A stretch of 64,000 bases of DNA. Source: Mangrovibacter plantisponsor (GTDB taxonomy: Bacteria; Pseudomonadota; Gammaproteobacteria; Enterobacterales; Enterobacteriaceae). The notes below the pieces were generated by a model that did not search any database, was not told the origin of the DNA, and was given only the letters and a program-made list of their open reading frames with translations. The stretch lies in the NCBI RefSeq assembly GCF_003182475.1, contig NZ_QGTS01000002.1, forward strand, positions 267,749 to 331,748, read 5' to 3'. Positions 37,080 through 46,476 of the stretch are shown in pieces. A program made the translations under genes and the position numbers. Position 1 is the first letter of the stretch. Each line of letters opens with the position of its first letter.

Positions 37080-38390
37080 ATGGCTTCAGCTCCACAATCC
37101 CGTGCTGTGCAAAATTCGGCAGAACCGGCACAGATGGGCAAATTGTCACTCACCATGGCATGGTGGGCGGTGTGTAGTGCAGTGTTTTACATTGTGGTGG
37201 GTGCATCGCTGGCGATGGCCTATGGCGCGGTTAACGCCATTATTGGCATGGTGCTTTCGGTTATCACTTATGGCCTGATTAACGGCGTTATCAGCCGTTT
37301 TGCCATTCGCAGTGGGTTATCTGTTGCTCAGTTTTCGCGCCGCCTGTTTGGCCAGTTAGGCGCGTCGCTGGCCACACTGATATTTTTCTCCACGGCCATT
37401 TACTATGCCGTGTTTGAAGGCTCGGTGATTGCGTTTGCGCTGAACCACCTGTACCCGGGGCTGGTGTACTGGGCTGCTGCTGCGCTGGTGGTGGTTTACA
37501 GTGTGCCGCTGATTTTTGGCAGTGTGCAGCACTGGTTGGATAAATTTAATGGCGTGCTGCTGCCGTTCTATTTGTTGGGTTTACTGGCAACGATTGTGAT
37601 GTCGGTGGCGTTACACGGTTACCAGGCAAACTGGCTACAACTAGGGCCTGCCACGCCATCGCCCTGGGGCTGGTGGAACTGTTTCACGTCTTATATGGGT
37701 GTCTGGGTTTTGATGATGTACACCTTTGACTACGCGCGTTTTGGTAAAGAGGAAGACAGCCAGTACCACGCCCGTTTCAATTTTGGGATGCCGTTTTACC
37801 TGGTGACTTTCTTGCTCAATGGTATGGCGGGGATCTACCTCACCAGCACGTTTGCTGCCGGTACAGCATTAAATGAAACTTCGGTTGTAGTGGCAATTCT
37901 CAACCTGCTGGGGCTGGCCGGGCTGGGGTTTGTTTGGGTAACCCAAACCCGGATTAATACCGCGAACTATTACCTGGCAACGGTGAATATGCAGGTGTTT
38001 TTCCACAGCCTGTTTAAGGTGAAACTCCCCAAAGTGGTGTGGGCCTGTGTGGTGGGCGTGGTGGTCTATATTCTGATGCTGGCAGATGTGTTCGCCTGGT
38101 TGTTGCAGGCACTGGCGTACCAGGGGGTATTTGTGGTGGCCTGGGTGGGTGTTGCCCTTGCCGGCATTGCCCGCAATGTACAGGCAGAACGCGAAAATAG
38201 CGCCATCAACCTGACGGGCCTTGGCGCCTGGTTTATCAGCGTTGCGATTGGTATCGCATTAATGCACGCCACACCATCTGTGGCGGCATTTTCAGCTCCG
38301 GTCACCTTTGTCTGTGCCTGTGGTTTGTATGCGCTGTTCAGCCTGTGGGCAGGATCCCGGTTACCGGCAACCAAAGTGATTAATGACTGA
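37080..38390 (+). CDS. NCS1-family permease of the pxp cluster
   Basis: 436 residues, about 12 membrane helices. It belongs to the cytosine/purine permease family (SLAMAYGAVNAIIGMVLSVITYGLINGVISRFAIRSG; TFDYARFGKEEDS; WVTQTRINTANYYLATVN). ATG 37080 follows AGGAGG, 64 bases after pxpC. It is a distant paralogue of the permease at 19217 and probably imports the compound degraded by the cluster. Confidence 0.88.
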   Translation: MASAPQSRAVQNSAEPAQMGKLSLTMAWWAVCSAVFYIVVGASLAMAYGAVNAIIGMVLSVITYGLINGVISRFAIRSGLSVAQFSRRLFGQLGASLATLIFFSTAIYYAVFEGSVIAFALNHLYPGLVYWAAAALVVVYSVPLIFGSVQHWLDKFNGVLLPFYLLGLLATIVMSVALHGYQANWLQLGPATPSPWGWWNCFTSYMGVWVLMMYTFDYARFGKEEDSQYHARFNFGMPFYLVTFLLNGMAGIYLTSTFAAGTALNETSVVVAILNLLGLAGLGFVWVTQTRINTANYYLATVNMQVFFHSLFKVKLPKVVWACVVGVVVYILMLADVFAWLLQALAYQGVFVVAWVGVALAGIARNVQAERENSAINLTGLGAWFISVAIGIALMHATPSVAAFSAPVTFVCACGLYALFSLWAGSRLPATKVIND

Positions 38391-38407
38391 TTAGCGGTTT
38401 CACAGTG

Positions 38408-38427
38408 TGCCCACCTGAGTGTGGGCA
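38408..38427 (+). terminator. Hairpin after the pxp-cluster permease
   Basis: TGCCCAC and GTGGGCA pair around a 6-base loop, 18 bases past the stop. No T run follows, so it is a weak call. Confidence 0.35.
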
Positions 38428-38498
38428 TGCTGCTACTCGCAGGCCAGGGAAGCGTTGTTTGCTAACCTGGATGAACCAGAAGTTGATACCTGGTGTAT

Positions 38499-38969
38499 TC
38501 ATCGGTGCAATGACATTACTGGATAACAGAGAATATCCTGACTGGCGGTTGTAGCCGATTCAAAAGAGATGAGCCTGTAGCCTCGCTGCATATAGAAGCG
38601 TATTGCTGGTAAGGAGGCATCCAGTGTTACTGAACCATATCGCTCCAGCACAGTTCTTTCCAGAAAATCCATCAGCAGTTTCCCGTACCCTTGCCGTTGG
38701 TATTGCGGCAGAACAAACAACCGGCCGATTTCATTTCCTGAGATACTTCCCGTTCCAACGACAATGCCATTGCTGGAAAGAATATATATCTCTCTGTTTT
38801 TAATTGATTGTTGTACTTTTTCTGGCGCGTGGTGTTCGAGAAAAAAACGTACAACGCCCGCCGGATAATACTTGGGGTAAATGGTGTTGATGGTTGTATT
38901 AATAACCGACAGCACTTGCCTGAAATCTTGCTCTTGCGCGTGTTCAATTTTCAAAGGAACCACCTGCAC
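38499..38969 (-). CDS. GNAT N-acetyltransferase
   Basis: About 156 residues. The GNAT acetyl-CoA motif QYQRQGYGKLLMDFLE is preceded by strand IVVGTGSISGNEIGRLFVLP and followed by TLDASLPAIRFYMQRGY. The start is uncertain: GTG 38969 (with GAGG upstream) fits the domain boundary, whereas the open frame extends to 39158 over the neighbouring gene's 3' end. The substrate is unknown. Confidence 0.82.
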   Translation of the reverse strand: MQVVPLKIEHAQEQDFRQVLSVINTTINTIYPKYYPAGVVRFFLEHHAPEKVQQSIKNREIYILSSNGIVVGTGSISGNEIGRLFVLPQYQRQGYGKLLMDFLERTVLERYGSVTLDASLPAIRFYMQRGYRLISFESATTASQDILCYPVMSLHR

Positions 38970-39024
38970 TGCATTAATCACCCTCGTGAGCCGGAAAAGG
39001 ACATGCACATTTGGGTGAAAACAC

Positions 39025-39468
39025 TTACTTAAATAAACTGAATTTCCCGGTAAATTCTTTAAGTATATCGGTGTCGCCAAACATGCAGACCCCGAAATAC
39101 TCCAGCGCTTGTTCTGGTGTTTCTGATGTGGCGTGTAACTGTGCTGCCGAAGAGCCAACGATCATTGTGTCTGTAAAATCAGTAAACGGGATATCACGCT
39201 GAAGCAGTTCTGCGCGAACTTTCCTGATTTTATTGGAGTTGTCTGCTTTAAGGACAATAAAAGGAAAGTGAGAAATGGCAGGGTGAATGCCACCATCTTT
39301 GTCTTTATATTGCAAGAAGCACAAGCTTTCCGGGTTATTGATATGCGCGACAAGCCCCGCCGTCATATGGCCGAGCGCGTTATATAAACGGCCCATTTCA
39401 ACCTTTTTATTTAATACTGCAATAAAGCGTTTTGTGTTTTCATCGGGCAGGGTGGATAACTCTGTCAT
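39025..39468 (-). CDS. DUF2000-like protein
   Basis: 147 residues from ATG 39468 (AAGGA upstream). The sequence (KRFIAVLNKKVEMGRLYNALGHMTAGL, SHFPFIVLKADNSNKIRKVRAELLQRDIPFTDFTDTMI, ALEYFGVCMFGDTDILKEFTGKFSLF) matches small proteins related to peptidyl-tRNA hydrolase fold DUF2000. The function is not known. It lies upstream of the GNAT gene on the same strand with little space between. Confidence 0.75.
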   Translation of the reverse strand: MTELSTLPDENTKRFIAVLNKKVEMGRLYNALGHMTAGLVAHINNPESLCFLQYKDKDGGIHPAISHFPFIVLKADNSNKIRKVRAELLQRDIPFTDFTDTMIVGSSAAQLHATSETPEQALEYFGVCMFGDTDILKEFTGKFSLFK

Positions 39469-39632
39469 AAATGTCCTTTTCTTACTCACATAAGCTCATT
39501 TCCCGGTGGATAAACCACAACCCTGCCAGTTAACGATTCAGGCTTGTTTTGTTTATACCGGGTTGAGAGAAACCATACTCAGCCGGGCAGAATATTCAAT
39601 GTGTGGTACGAAAGCTCTGCCTGGCAAGCTGT

Positions 39633-40214
39633 TTAAGCGCCCTGTTCTGCCCTGGTGATCCTTACATACAGTGCGCCTAATAATGCCAGGTCAAGCAACA
39701 GCGCAAAGGCATACGGAAACCCGGTTATTCCGCTAAATTGCCCCTGAATATGCAGGCAAACCACTATGGACAGCAGTGCGCCTGCCACCTTCCATAAAGT
39801 TCTGGAAAGTGGCCGCATTGTGACAGGGTGACTGCGGTTTGTATTTGCAGCCGCCATAGCAACAATACCTTGCCCCAGCCCGGAAATGGCCACGCCGGGC
39901 ACCAGCGGGAACCAGTTATATGCCCCTTGCAACGCCATCACCAAAAATAACATACCGGCGGCGCTTACCAGGAACCCATAATACAGACGGTTCAGCCAGT
40001 TTTGTTGCCGGAATACAGGCCAGCGCGACCCTAAATAACCACCAGTAAACGCAATCACCAGCAGTAAGACCAGCGTGATGGCATCTGTGATACTTTCCTG
40101 AACTGAAAGCATCAGGAGAAGCGCTATCTGGGCAGCCAGCCCGCTGTACAACAGTGCTGTGGCAGTGAACCGTGTATTTTCGGCAACGGATGGGGAAACA
40201 GGTAACGCTGTCAT
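39633..40214 (-). CDS. Small multi-pass membrane protein
   Basis: About 193 residues with six hydrophobic segments (for example FTATALLYSGLAAQIALLLML, AITLVLLLVIAFTGGYLG, YGFLVSAAGMLFLVMAL, VAGALLSIVVCLHI and YAFALLLDLALLGALYV). I do not recognise the family. Start ATG 40214 is chosen for a distant GAGG; in-frame ATGs at 40241, 40262 and 40280 are alternatives. It is divergent from the LysR gene at 40350, which may control it. Confidence 0.6.
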   Translation of the reverse strand: MTALPVSPSVAENTRFTATALLYSGLAAQIALLLMLSVQESITDAITLVLLLVIAFTGGYLGSRWPVFRQQNWLNRLYYGFLVSAAGMLFLVMALQGAYNWFPLVPGVAISGLGQGIVAMAAANTNRSHPVTMRPLSRTLWKVAGALLSIVVCLHIQGQFSGITGFPYAFALLLDLALLGALYVRITRAEQGA

Positions 40215-40349
40215 TGTCACAATACGCCTCGCAGTATGCATTCGTAGAGAAGAAAAATTCATCTTAATCAGGTTATGCATTAAGCGTATCGCTTATATAA
40301 TGGAGTATTCAAAGTCATACTTTTCACCCATGGATGAAAATAACTCATC

Positions 40350-41237
40350 ATGAAAACATCGCGATTACCACCGCTGGGTACCCTGCGCGCATTTGATGCG
40401 GTGGCCAACTGCCTGAGCTTTAAGCGGGCAGCCGCAGAGCTTAGTGTGAGCGCCACTGCGGTAAGCCACCAGATTCGCCTGCTGGAATCTGTGCTGGAGT
40501 GCCGGGTGTTTGAACGCAGTGCGCAAGAAGTCAGGCTCACGGAGGCCGGGCAGTTACTCTATGCCGCAACGCAGAATGCTTTTTCTTCTCTTGGGGATGC
40601 AGTAAAAAAAATAGACCGGCTCACACAGTCACCCGCTTTGATTGTGACGACGACTTCCAACTTCTTAACCAACTGGTTGCTCCCACGCCTGGCTGATTTT
40701 AAAGCCCGGTGCCCGCAAATTGATGTGCATTTACATACCAGTGTGGAACCTGTTGACCTGAAACAACGAACCGTTGATGTCGCCATCCGTTACCGGGAAA
40801 GCGCGGAACATGATTTACACAGCACACTGCTTTGCGAGGACCGTTTTATTGTTGTCGCCAGCCCGGCGCTGAATTTGCACAAGCCTGCTGATTTAAACAG
40901 AACGACACTTTTACACGTAGATAACCGCCATACCCCTCAAGAATCACCGGACTGGCAACACTGGAAACAACGCTACGGGCCGGAAGGACTGAATTTGTCC
41001 AGAGGCCTGCATTTCAGCGATGAAACCCATGCATTACAGGCCGCGGTGGCAGGGCATGGCGCGGTCATTGCCAGTGAATTGCTGGTGGGGGATTTAATCA
41101 ACAGGGGAATGCTGGTTGCGCCTTACGCCGGTTCTTTACCCGGGGCAAATTATTACCTGGTGGCTTTGGTAGAGATGGCATTCCGGGCGGAGGTTGTTGC
41201 GTTGCGCGAGTGGATACAGAGCAGGGTGCAGTTATAA
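40350..41237 (+). CDS. LysR-family regulator, GcvA-like
   Basis: 295 residues. The N-terminus PPLGTLRAFDAVANCLSFKRAAAELSVSATAVSHQIRLLE is typical of the GcvA/AmpR branch of LysR regulators. The effector domain includes LIVTTTSNFLTNWLLPRL and DVAIRYRESAEHDL. It is divergent from the membrane-protein gene, with a short shared promoter region, suggesting that gene as a target. Confidence 0.9.
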   Translation: MKTSRLPPLGTLRAFDAVANCLSFKRAAAELSVSATAVSHQIRLLESVLECRVFERSAQEVRLTEAGQLLYAATQNAFSSLGDAVKKIDRLTQSPALIVTTTSNFLTNWLLPRLADFKARCPQIDVHLHTSVEPVDLKQRTVDVAIRYRESAEHDLHSTLLCEDRFIVVASPALNLHKPADLNRTTLLHVDNRHTPQESPDWQHWKQRYGPEGLNLSRGLHFSDETHALQAAVAGHGAVIASELLVGDLINRGMLVAPYAGSLPGANYYLVALVEMAFRAEVVALREWIQSRVQL

Positions 41238-41385
41238 CGCAGGCTGGTGAAGTATTGCAGCAGGTTCTTTGCCTGTTTATTCGCTTGTTTTTATTAAATT
41301 TGCGGGCCCGGTTCCAGTCCTGAGCTTGCTGCCTGTCTCCATTCCCGGTACGCTTTTTCCGCACCTGCAAATTCAGGTGCCAGGA

Positions 41386-41584
41386 TTAGCCTCCTGCACC
41401 ACTCTTGTTGGCTACATAGTTATAAATTACTATGTTGCGCGCACGGTTACGCCTCAATGGCGGGCCGGGCGGGGGCGCCGCAAGGCGCGCCGGTGTCCAA
41501 CAAGGCCGGTAAGGCTAACCCTGTCCGGTTCCGCCACCCGTGAGATTAGCCTCTCCGGTGGCGGGGAAATATCTATCTTGTTGG
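41386..41584 (+). ncRNA. P4-type immunity RNA locus (seqA - structured RNA with seqB - seqC)
   Basis: Two target-like segments share TTAGCCT...CTTGTTGG: one upstream (41386-41411) and one downstream (41546-41584). Between them, CCAACAAG-n7-AGGCTAA (41497-41518) is complementary to both in correct antiparallel order. The downstream target ends exactly on the GGAGG ribosome site (41583-41587) of the next gene. A GC-rich hairpin lies just before the central segment. In satellite phage P4, CI RNA carries seqB complementary to flanking seqA and seqC and silences the lysis-related genes. The same arrangement is seen here. Confidence 0.72.
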
Positions 41585-41593
41585 AGGTGCCCT

Positions 41594-42031
41594 GTGGCAA
41601 CAATCCTCACTCCTGGCAGCCATTTGCTGTCTGTTCCGTTCAGTGCTGCAACTGATTTCACCGAACTGGCCACTTACTGCGAGCATTTTGCTCAGACCAT
41701 GCTGGAAAGCGATGATCCTGCATTGAAAATGGCGTTGCTTGCCCGGCTGAATGCAGCACTTGCGCTGTTGCGCCCAACCCTGGATGACCCGATTCCCCCG
41801 CATCTTCTTGAGCAGTTTGTGGTAGATGTCCTGCCCGATGCCCCGGTTTTCGAGCCTGGCCCGGAGTTGTTGTGTGACTACTGCCTTGCGCTGACTCAGG
41901 TGCTTACTTTGCAGGGGTTACCACCTTAAACCGGTAAATCCCTGGCCGGGTTACTGGCCGAGTTAGTGTGGCATTTTGCGGGCAACCTGAAAGCGCCGCG
42001 CTGGGAAACGCTTCCGGCTTGTGGGTTGTAA
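41594..42031 (+). pseudogene. Small prophage-type protein gene with an internal stop
   Basis: GTG 41594 follows GGAGG by 6 bases. The frame gives 111 residues (TPGSHLLSVPFSAATDFTEL...DAPVFEPGPELLCDYCLAL...GLPP), then a TAA at 41927-41929. The same frame continues for 34 codons (TGKSLAGLLAELVWHFAGNLKAPRW...) to a TAA at 42029-42031, looking like the natural C-terminus of one protein of ~145 residues. It is therefore probably inactivated by a nonsense mutation. Function is unknown. Its place directly after the RNA switch matches the first gene under P4 immunity control. Confidence 0.7.
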
Positions 42032-42075
42032 ACGGGGGAACAGAGAACCCGTTCTGAATATGAAGTAGCAGGTTA

Positions 42076-42107
42076 AGCCAGGTGTGCGTTCCGCACCTGG
42101 CTTTTTT
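42076..42107 (+). terminator. Strong intrinsic terminator
   Basis: AGCCAGGTG pairs perfectly with CACCTGGCT around a 9-base loop and is followed directly by six T. It closes the P4-like unit and is convergent with the GNAT gene at 42153. Confidence 0.9.
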
Positions 42108-42152
42108 GTGTGCGGCCGGGTATCAGGCGTGGCTGTGCCGGGTATTTTGCTT

Positions 42153-42677
42153 TTAAGTGGCCGGGTTGTACACCAGTTGCATGGCAATACGGCGTTTGGG
42201 GTCCAGCCCGGCATGGGTTTCTTCCATAAGTAAGGTTTGCAACCGTGGTGACAAGGCATCGCCTTCAACTGGTGTAAAACCCAGTGAAGCATAAAAAGTA
42301 GCGTTAAACGGAGCGAAGCGGTCTGTGGTCAAAGTCGCTCCCTGTAAACCGCGCATTTTACCTTCCGCCAACATTGCGTTGAGGAGCCTGCGGCCTGTAC
42401 CTTGCTGTTGCCAGTCTGGGTGGACGTCCATCTCGGCAATATGCAGCCAGTGTTTTGTGACAATTGCACCTACAAAACCTACCGGAACACCACCAGGCCG
42501 GAAGGCGGCAAGTAGCACACCTTTAAGGCGTAACTGGTCAAAATCTTCCTCGCTGGTTGCGACAGGGGAGCCATTTACAGCACCGGTGCGGCGTAGTGTC
42601 TCAAATGCAGCGAGTTCAATGGCTCTTAATGCAGCTATATGTTCAGGTCTTGCAGGTTTAATTGTGATTGCTGTCAT
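42153..42677 (-). CDS. GNAT N-acetyltransferase
   Basis: 174 residues from ATG 42677 (AGGAAA upstream). GNAT features: ITIKPARPEHIAALRAIELAAFE at the N-terminus, WLHIAEMDVHPDWQQQGTGRRLLNAMLAEG as acetyl-CoA loop, and TTDRFAPFNATFYASLGFTPV. The C-terminal segment (LMEETHAGLDPKRRIAMQLVY) is common in a family of unassigned acetyltransferases. Confidence 0.87.
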   Translation of the reverse strand: MTAITIKPARPEHIAALRAIELAAFETLRRTGAVNGSPVATSEEDFDQLRLKGVLLAAFRPGGVPVGFVGAIVTKHWLHIAEMDVHPDWQQQGTGRRLLNAMLAEGKMRGLQGATLTTDRFAPFNATFYASLGFTPVEGDALSPRLQTLLMEETHAGLDPKRRIAMQLVYNPAT

Positions 42678-42848
42678 CTTGTTTCCTGGCATTTTTTATC
42701 TGTAAGCGGTGTTGGCAGAAAACCGGCAAGAGAGTTGGTTACCACCAAACAGAACCTGGTTGATTAATGGGCTCAAGGTTTGGCCGGGTTACCGGCTTTT
42801 TTCAGCCTCAAAGCATTCATCACCCTGTTCGCGGGTATCGCCTGTTTA

Positions 42849-43775
42849 CTATCCAGCTATTGCCAGTGGTTTGCTTTCACTGCAGGTGGTGAATAACAGC
42901 TCACGCAACCAGCGCTGTGCGCTGTCGCGGTGGGTGCGCTCATGCCAGACAGCGGTTTTGGTAAAACCCGGTACGGCAAGTGGCGGTTCCATTACCACCA
43001 GGCCAGGCACACCATTAACCAGGCGATGGGGGAGAATTGCCACCATATCGCTGGCGCGCAGGATCTCTGGCAGAATCAAAAAGCTTTTAACAGATAACGT
43101 GACGTTGCGCTGTTTCCCCAATGCTTTCAGTGCGTCGTCTGTTACCCCACTAAACTGGCCTCCGGCATAAGACACCAGAGCACTCTCCAGAGCACAGAAG
43201 TCTTCCAGTGCCAGCGTATTTCCTTTCGCGAGCACCGGGTGGCCTTCCCTAACTACGCAAACATAATGTTCCTGAAACAGATTCCGTGCGTGCAGGTTGG
43301 GCAAGGCCGCTTCAGGTGTCACCAGCGCCAGGTCAATTTCCCCTTGCTCGAGTTGTACTGGCAGCAAAGCGTCATCAACCGGCACCAGAGACACCTGAAT
43401 AAATGGTGCCTGGCGCTTTAATGCCTGAAGAAAAGGCACTGCAACAGCCCGCAGCGCATAATCTGTCGCGGCAATAGAAAAGGCTTGGTGTGCGGTGGCA
43501 GGGTCGAAAATGGGAGGCTGTAATAATGCGCCAAGTTCACTCATGATTTGCTTGAGCGGCATAGCCAGGTCCAGTGCCCGTTGGGTGGGCACAATACCGC
43601 GCTGGGAACGGACAAACAGCGGGTCGTCGAACGTTGCCCGCAGGCGTGTCAGCATGGCACTCATGGCGGGTTGGGTAACCCCCAGCTTGCTGGCCGCTCT
43701 GGTGACATGGCGTTCGTCCAGCAATGCGTCCAGGGCCTTAAGCAGATTGAAATCCAGCGCTTTAATATCTTTCAT
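42849..43775 (-). CDS. LysR-family regulator, NodD/NahR-like branch
   Basis: 308 residues starting at MKDIKALDFNLLKALDALLDERHVTRAASKLGVTQPAMSAMLTRLRATFDDPLFVRSQRG, the signature of the NodD/NahR-type LysR regulators of aromatic or phenolic compounds. The ATG at 43775 is preferred over an in-frame one at 43802. No divergent catabolic operon is adjacent, so its target is not evident. Confidence 0.88.
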   Translation of the reverse strand: MKDIKALDFNLLKALDALLDERHVTRAASKLGVTQPAMSAMLTRLRATFDDPLFVRSQRGIVPTQRALDLAMPLKQIMSELGALLQPPIFDPATAHQAFSIAATDYALRAVAVPFLQALKRQAPFIQVSLVPVDDALLPVQLEQGEIDLALVTPEAALPNLHARNLFQEHYVCVVREGHPVLAKGNTLALEDFCALESALVSYAGGQFSGVTDDALKALGKQRNVTLSVKSFLILPEILRASDMVAILPHRLVNGVPGLVVMEPPLAVPGFTKTAVWHERTHRDSAQRWLRELLFTTCSESKPLAIAG

Positions 43776-44033
43776 ATCTATCAATTCTGTAAAATTAATC
43801 AACTCTGTTGATATCTTAGTGCGCCGGGCTGAAATGGCAACGGGTACACTGAAAAGATGCAGTTATGTGCCGATAAAAAAGAAAGTGTGAGCAGGATTCA
43901 AAATTGCAGTTGATAGATTACGTTTATTAATTGTAATGGTATTCTGAGTTAATTACATTGGTGTTGGTTTCTATCGCAGTTCATTAAAGGCGCTGATTCA
44001 AATAATAAAAATAACCATTGCCCTGGAGTGAAA

Positions 44034-45053
44034 ATGAACGACTTCACGAGTGGTAGTGTGACCTTACTTCATGCTGATAGCAGTTTTATCAAAGAACTGA
44101 TGCAGTTTTGTAGCACTGACTCCGGGTTGTATTCACCCTGGGTGATGGTGCTGGACCGTGAATGCTCCCCTGTTACCGCGCCAGGCACAGCGCAATTGTC
44201 CCGTTACCATATTATTTCCGGTGAAAAACACACGGCCTGGCAGCAAGTCTTGTCCGGGCAGACTCTGCGAGAAGGTATTTACTGCCTGAAAGCGTTGGCC
44301 GGGTTTTACGGCCAGTTTCCAGAGCTGGAAGCTGCGGGAATGTGTACGCACCTGAGCGTGCCCATTATATTGCGGGATGGCACGCTCTATGGCTCGGTTA
44401 ACACAGTCAGCAAGCAGCAAAAAGAAGATTGCCAGGCAACGGTAACGCGCCTTGTCTCACTGGCAAAAATCATTGCCCGTTACGCCGAAGAACTGTTGGT
44501 TATCGAACAGCTTAAAGAAGATAATTACCAACTGGCATTACACTCCTACACAGATCCACTGACTCAATTGCCGAACCGGCGGGCAATATTCGACCGGTTG
44601 CCTGCCTTGTTTTCACTGGCAAAGCGTATCAATCGCGCGGTACTGATTAGTTATATCGATCTCGATGAATTCAAAAAAGTGAACGATGAACTGGGCCATG
44701 ATATTGGGGACGCACTACTGCAAGATATTGGGCAGCGGTTGCAACATATTGTGCGCGAAGAAGATATTGTTGGCCGGATAGGCGGCGATGAGTTTTTGCT
44801 TGCCTGCCTGGGGCCGGAAAAAAGAAGCGACCAAAAAATGGCGCTCTGCACTATAAAAGACAGGATCCATACCACATTGCGCGGGCAGTATACCTTTGGC
44901 AATTTGTGTTTATGGTATGAGGGCGCAAGTGCGGGTGTGGTTTGTATCTATCCTGAAACATGTTCTGTGGACAATGCTGTAAAACTTGCTGATACCGCGA
45001 TGTATAAAGAGAAAAAAGAACGTCGTCAGGGTGCTGCTAAAAAGAACGGTTAA
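44034..45053 (+). CDS. Soluble diguanylate cyclase with GAF-like sensor
   Basis: 339 residues from ATG 44034 (GGAG upstream). The N-terminal ~155 residues form a GAF-like domain without membrane segments (LSVPIILRDGTLYGSVNTVSK). The GGDEF domain begins near 172 (DPLTQLPNRRAIFD). The active motif GGDEF is at 250-254, and the product-inhibition I-site RxxD (REED, 241-244) is present five residues before it. It should synthesise c-di-GMP under feedback control and would oppose the EAL enzyme at 27217. Confidence 0.92.
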   Translation: MNDFTSGSVTLLHADSSFIKELMQFCSTDSGLYSPWVMVLDRECSPVTAPGTAQLSRYHIISGEKHTAWQQVLSGQTLREGIYCLKALAGFYGQFPELEAAGMCTHLSVPIILRDGTLYGSVNTVSKQQKEDCQATVTRLVSLAKIIARYAEELLVIEQLKEDNYQLALHSYTDPLTQLPNRRAIFDRLPALFSLAKRINRAVLISYIDLDEFKKVNDELGHDIGDALLQDIGQRLQHIVREEDIVGRIGGDEFLLACLGPEKRSDQKMALCTIKDRIHTTLRGQYTFGNLCLWYEGASAGVVCIYPETCSVDNAVKLADTAMYKEKKERRQGAAKKNG

Positions 45054-45275
45054 CGTTATGGGCACGGACTAAGCTACCAAACCGCCTGCGTGGCTTCTGG
45101 CTACCACTTCTCTTTCTGGCACCACTTATCTGAGCCATCTTATTCATGCACCACCGCAAAGTGACCCGGCACACCTCCTGGGGGATAATGCCGGGGCTGG
45201 CTGGAATGGTCCCGGTTATCAATGCTTCCGTGTACTGGCACTGTAATAGCGGCAGGCATCGGGTTATACCGGTTT

Positions 45276-45680
45276 TCAGTAAAACTCGTCTTTGTGCTGG
45301 TACCTGTATTCTTGTGTGATGCCGGTGTACCCATAGGACGCCGCTTTGCAATCAATAACATGTACGTTGGATTGTGGGTGTAAGTTACCCATCGCCTGTT
45401 CCATTGCGTTGTAGATTGCTTTTTGGTATGCGGCTTTCTGGTCTTTGCTACAGGTTTCATCTACCACTGTGACTTCAAGTCTGAACGAGTTTTTTCCCCA
45501 TTCAGCCAGGCTTTTGCCGTCGATAAACCAGTCGTCATCAGCAACATGCCTGACTATTACCATAGTCTCAAAGCTATTTTTCTTTAATATATCGCATGTG
45601 ATTTGGGTGGCTAAAACAACACAGGCTTTGGTTAACTGTGGGTTCTTTTCACCAGATAATGTAAGGGTTATTCCAGGCAT
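45276..45680 (-). CDS. Tautomerase-superfamily protein
   Basis: 134 residues when started at ATG 45680, which places proline directly after the initiator Met (MPGITLTLSG), the catalytic Pro1 of 4-oxalocrotonate-type tautomerases. The pattern TLSGEKNPQLTKACVVLATQITCDIL and DDDWFIDGKSLAEWGKNSFRLEVTVVDETCSKDQKAAYQKAIYNAM fits a double-length family member. The substrate is unknown. The 45054-45275 gap downstream shows nothing convincing. Confidence 0.72.
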   Translation of the reverse strand: MPGITLTLSGEKNPQLTKACVVLATQITCDILKKNSFETMVIVRHVADDDWFIDGKSLAEWGKNSFRLEVTVVDETCSKDQKAAYQKAIYNAMEQAMGNLHPQSNVHVIDCKAASYGYTGITQEYRYQHKDEFY

Positions 45681-45932
45681 CACGTATCCTTAATTCAATG
45701 ATTACCAAAAGATATTGCCACAGTAGTTGGCTATTTAAGAACGGGATATTGTGCATAATCGAAAATAAGCACTCTGTTAATTGTGATTGTGGGGTGGGCG
45801 TAGCAGCGCTTTATTTTGCCGTTTACTGGCGGGGCCGGATCTGTTTTGCCTTGCACGGTATTCTATAATCCAGGGGAATGTAGCCTGCTGAAGCGTTACA
45901 CTGACTCTGTTCTGCCACCGCAATGCTGGGAA

Positions 45933-46448
45933 ATGATGAAAAATAAAATTCTGGTAAGTGCCTGCCTGATGGGCTTTAAAGTTCGTTATAACGCAAGTGA
46001 GAAAGCACAGATGGCAGAGCAACTTGCTCTCTGGCAACAGGAGCAACGCCTGGTTATTCACTGCCCTGAATTGTCTGCAGGGTTGCCTGTACCTCGCTCA
46101 CCGGCAGAAATTCTCTCGGCTGGCGGCGGCACCGGTGTAATGCACGGGCAGGGCAGGATCATTGAAAAAACCGGGAAGGATGTGACTGCGCATTATCAAC
46201 TTTCAGCCTGGCTGGCCTTGCGGGCTGCACAGGAGTCTGGTTGCACCGCTGCGTTATTAACAGACGGCAGCCCAACATGCGGCAGCCAGTTTATTTATGA
46301 CGGCTGTTTTCGTGGGCAACGCCAGCCTGGCATGGGCGTTGCGGCAGCATTACTCACTGAGCAGGGTATCGCCGTTTTTTCCGACACCCAGTTTGCAGAA
46401 CTGGTGGACTGGATTGCGGAAAAAGAAAATCCTGAATTGAGTTTGTGA
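45933..46448 (+). CDS. DUF523 family protein
   Basis: 171 residues. Family blocks are ILVSACLMGFKVRYNAS, CPELSAGLPVPRSPAEI and LLTDGSPTCGSQFIYDG. The conserved cysteines in SACLMG and PTCGS may bind a metal or iron-sulfur cluster. Two adjacent ATGs (45933, 45936) both fit. An upstream in-frame extension to 45816 is not typical of the family and was dropped. Biochemical function unknown. Confidence 0.87.
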   Translation: MMKNKILVSACLMGFKVRYNASEKAQMAEQLALWQQEQRLVIHCPELSAGLPVPRSPAEILSAGGGTGVMHGQGRIIEKTGKDVTAHYQLSAWLALRAAQESGCTAALLTDGSPTCGSQFIYDGCFRGQRQPGMGVAAALLTEQGIAVFSDTQFAELVDWIAEKENPELSL

Positions 46449-46476
46449 AGAAAACTCAAATCGCGGTCAGCATCGG

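Noticed and set aside
45037..45460. Reverse-strand frames of 104-106 codons between the diguanylate cyclase and tautomerase genes
   Set aside because: They overlap each other and the real genes at both ends, have no recognisable motifs and no good starts.
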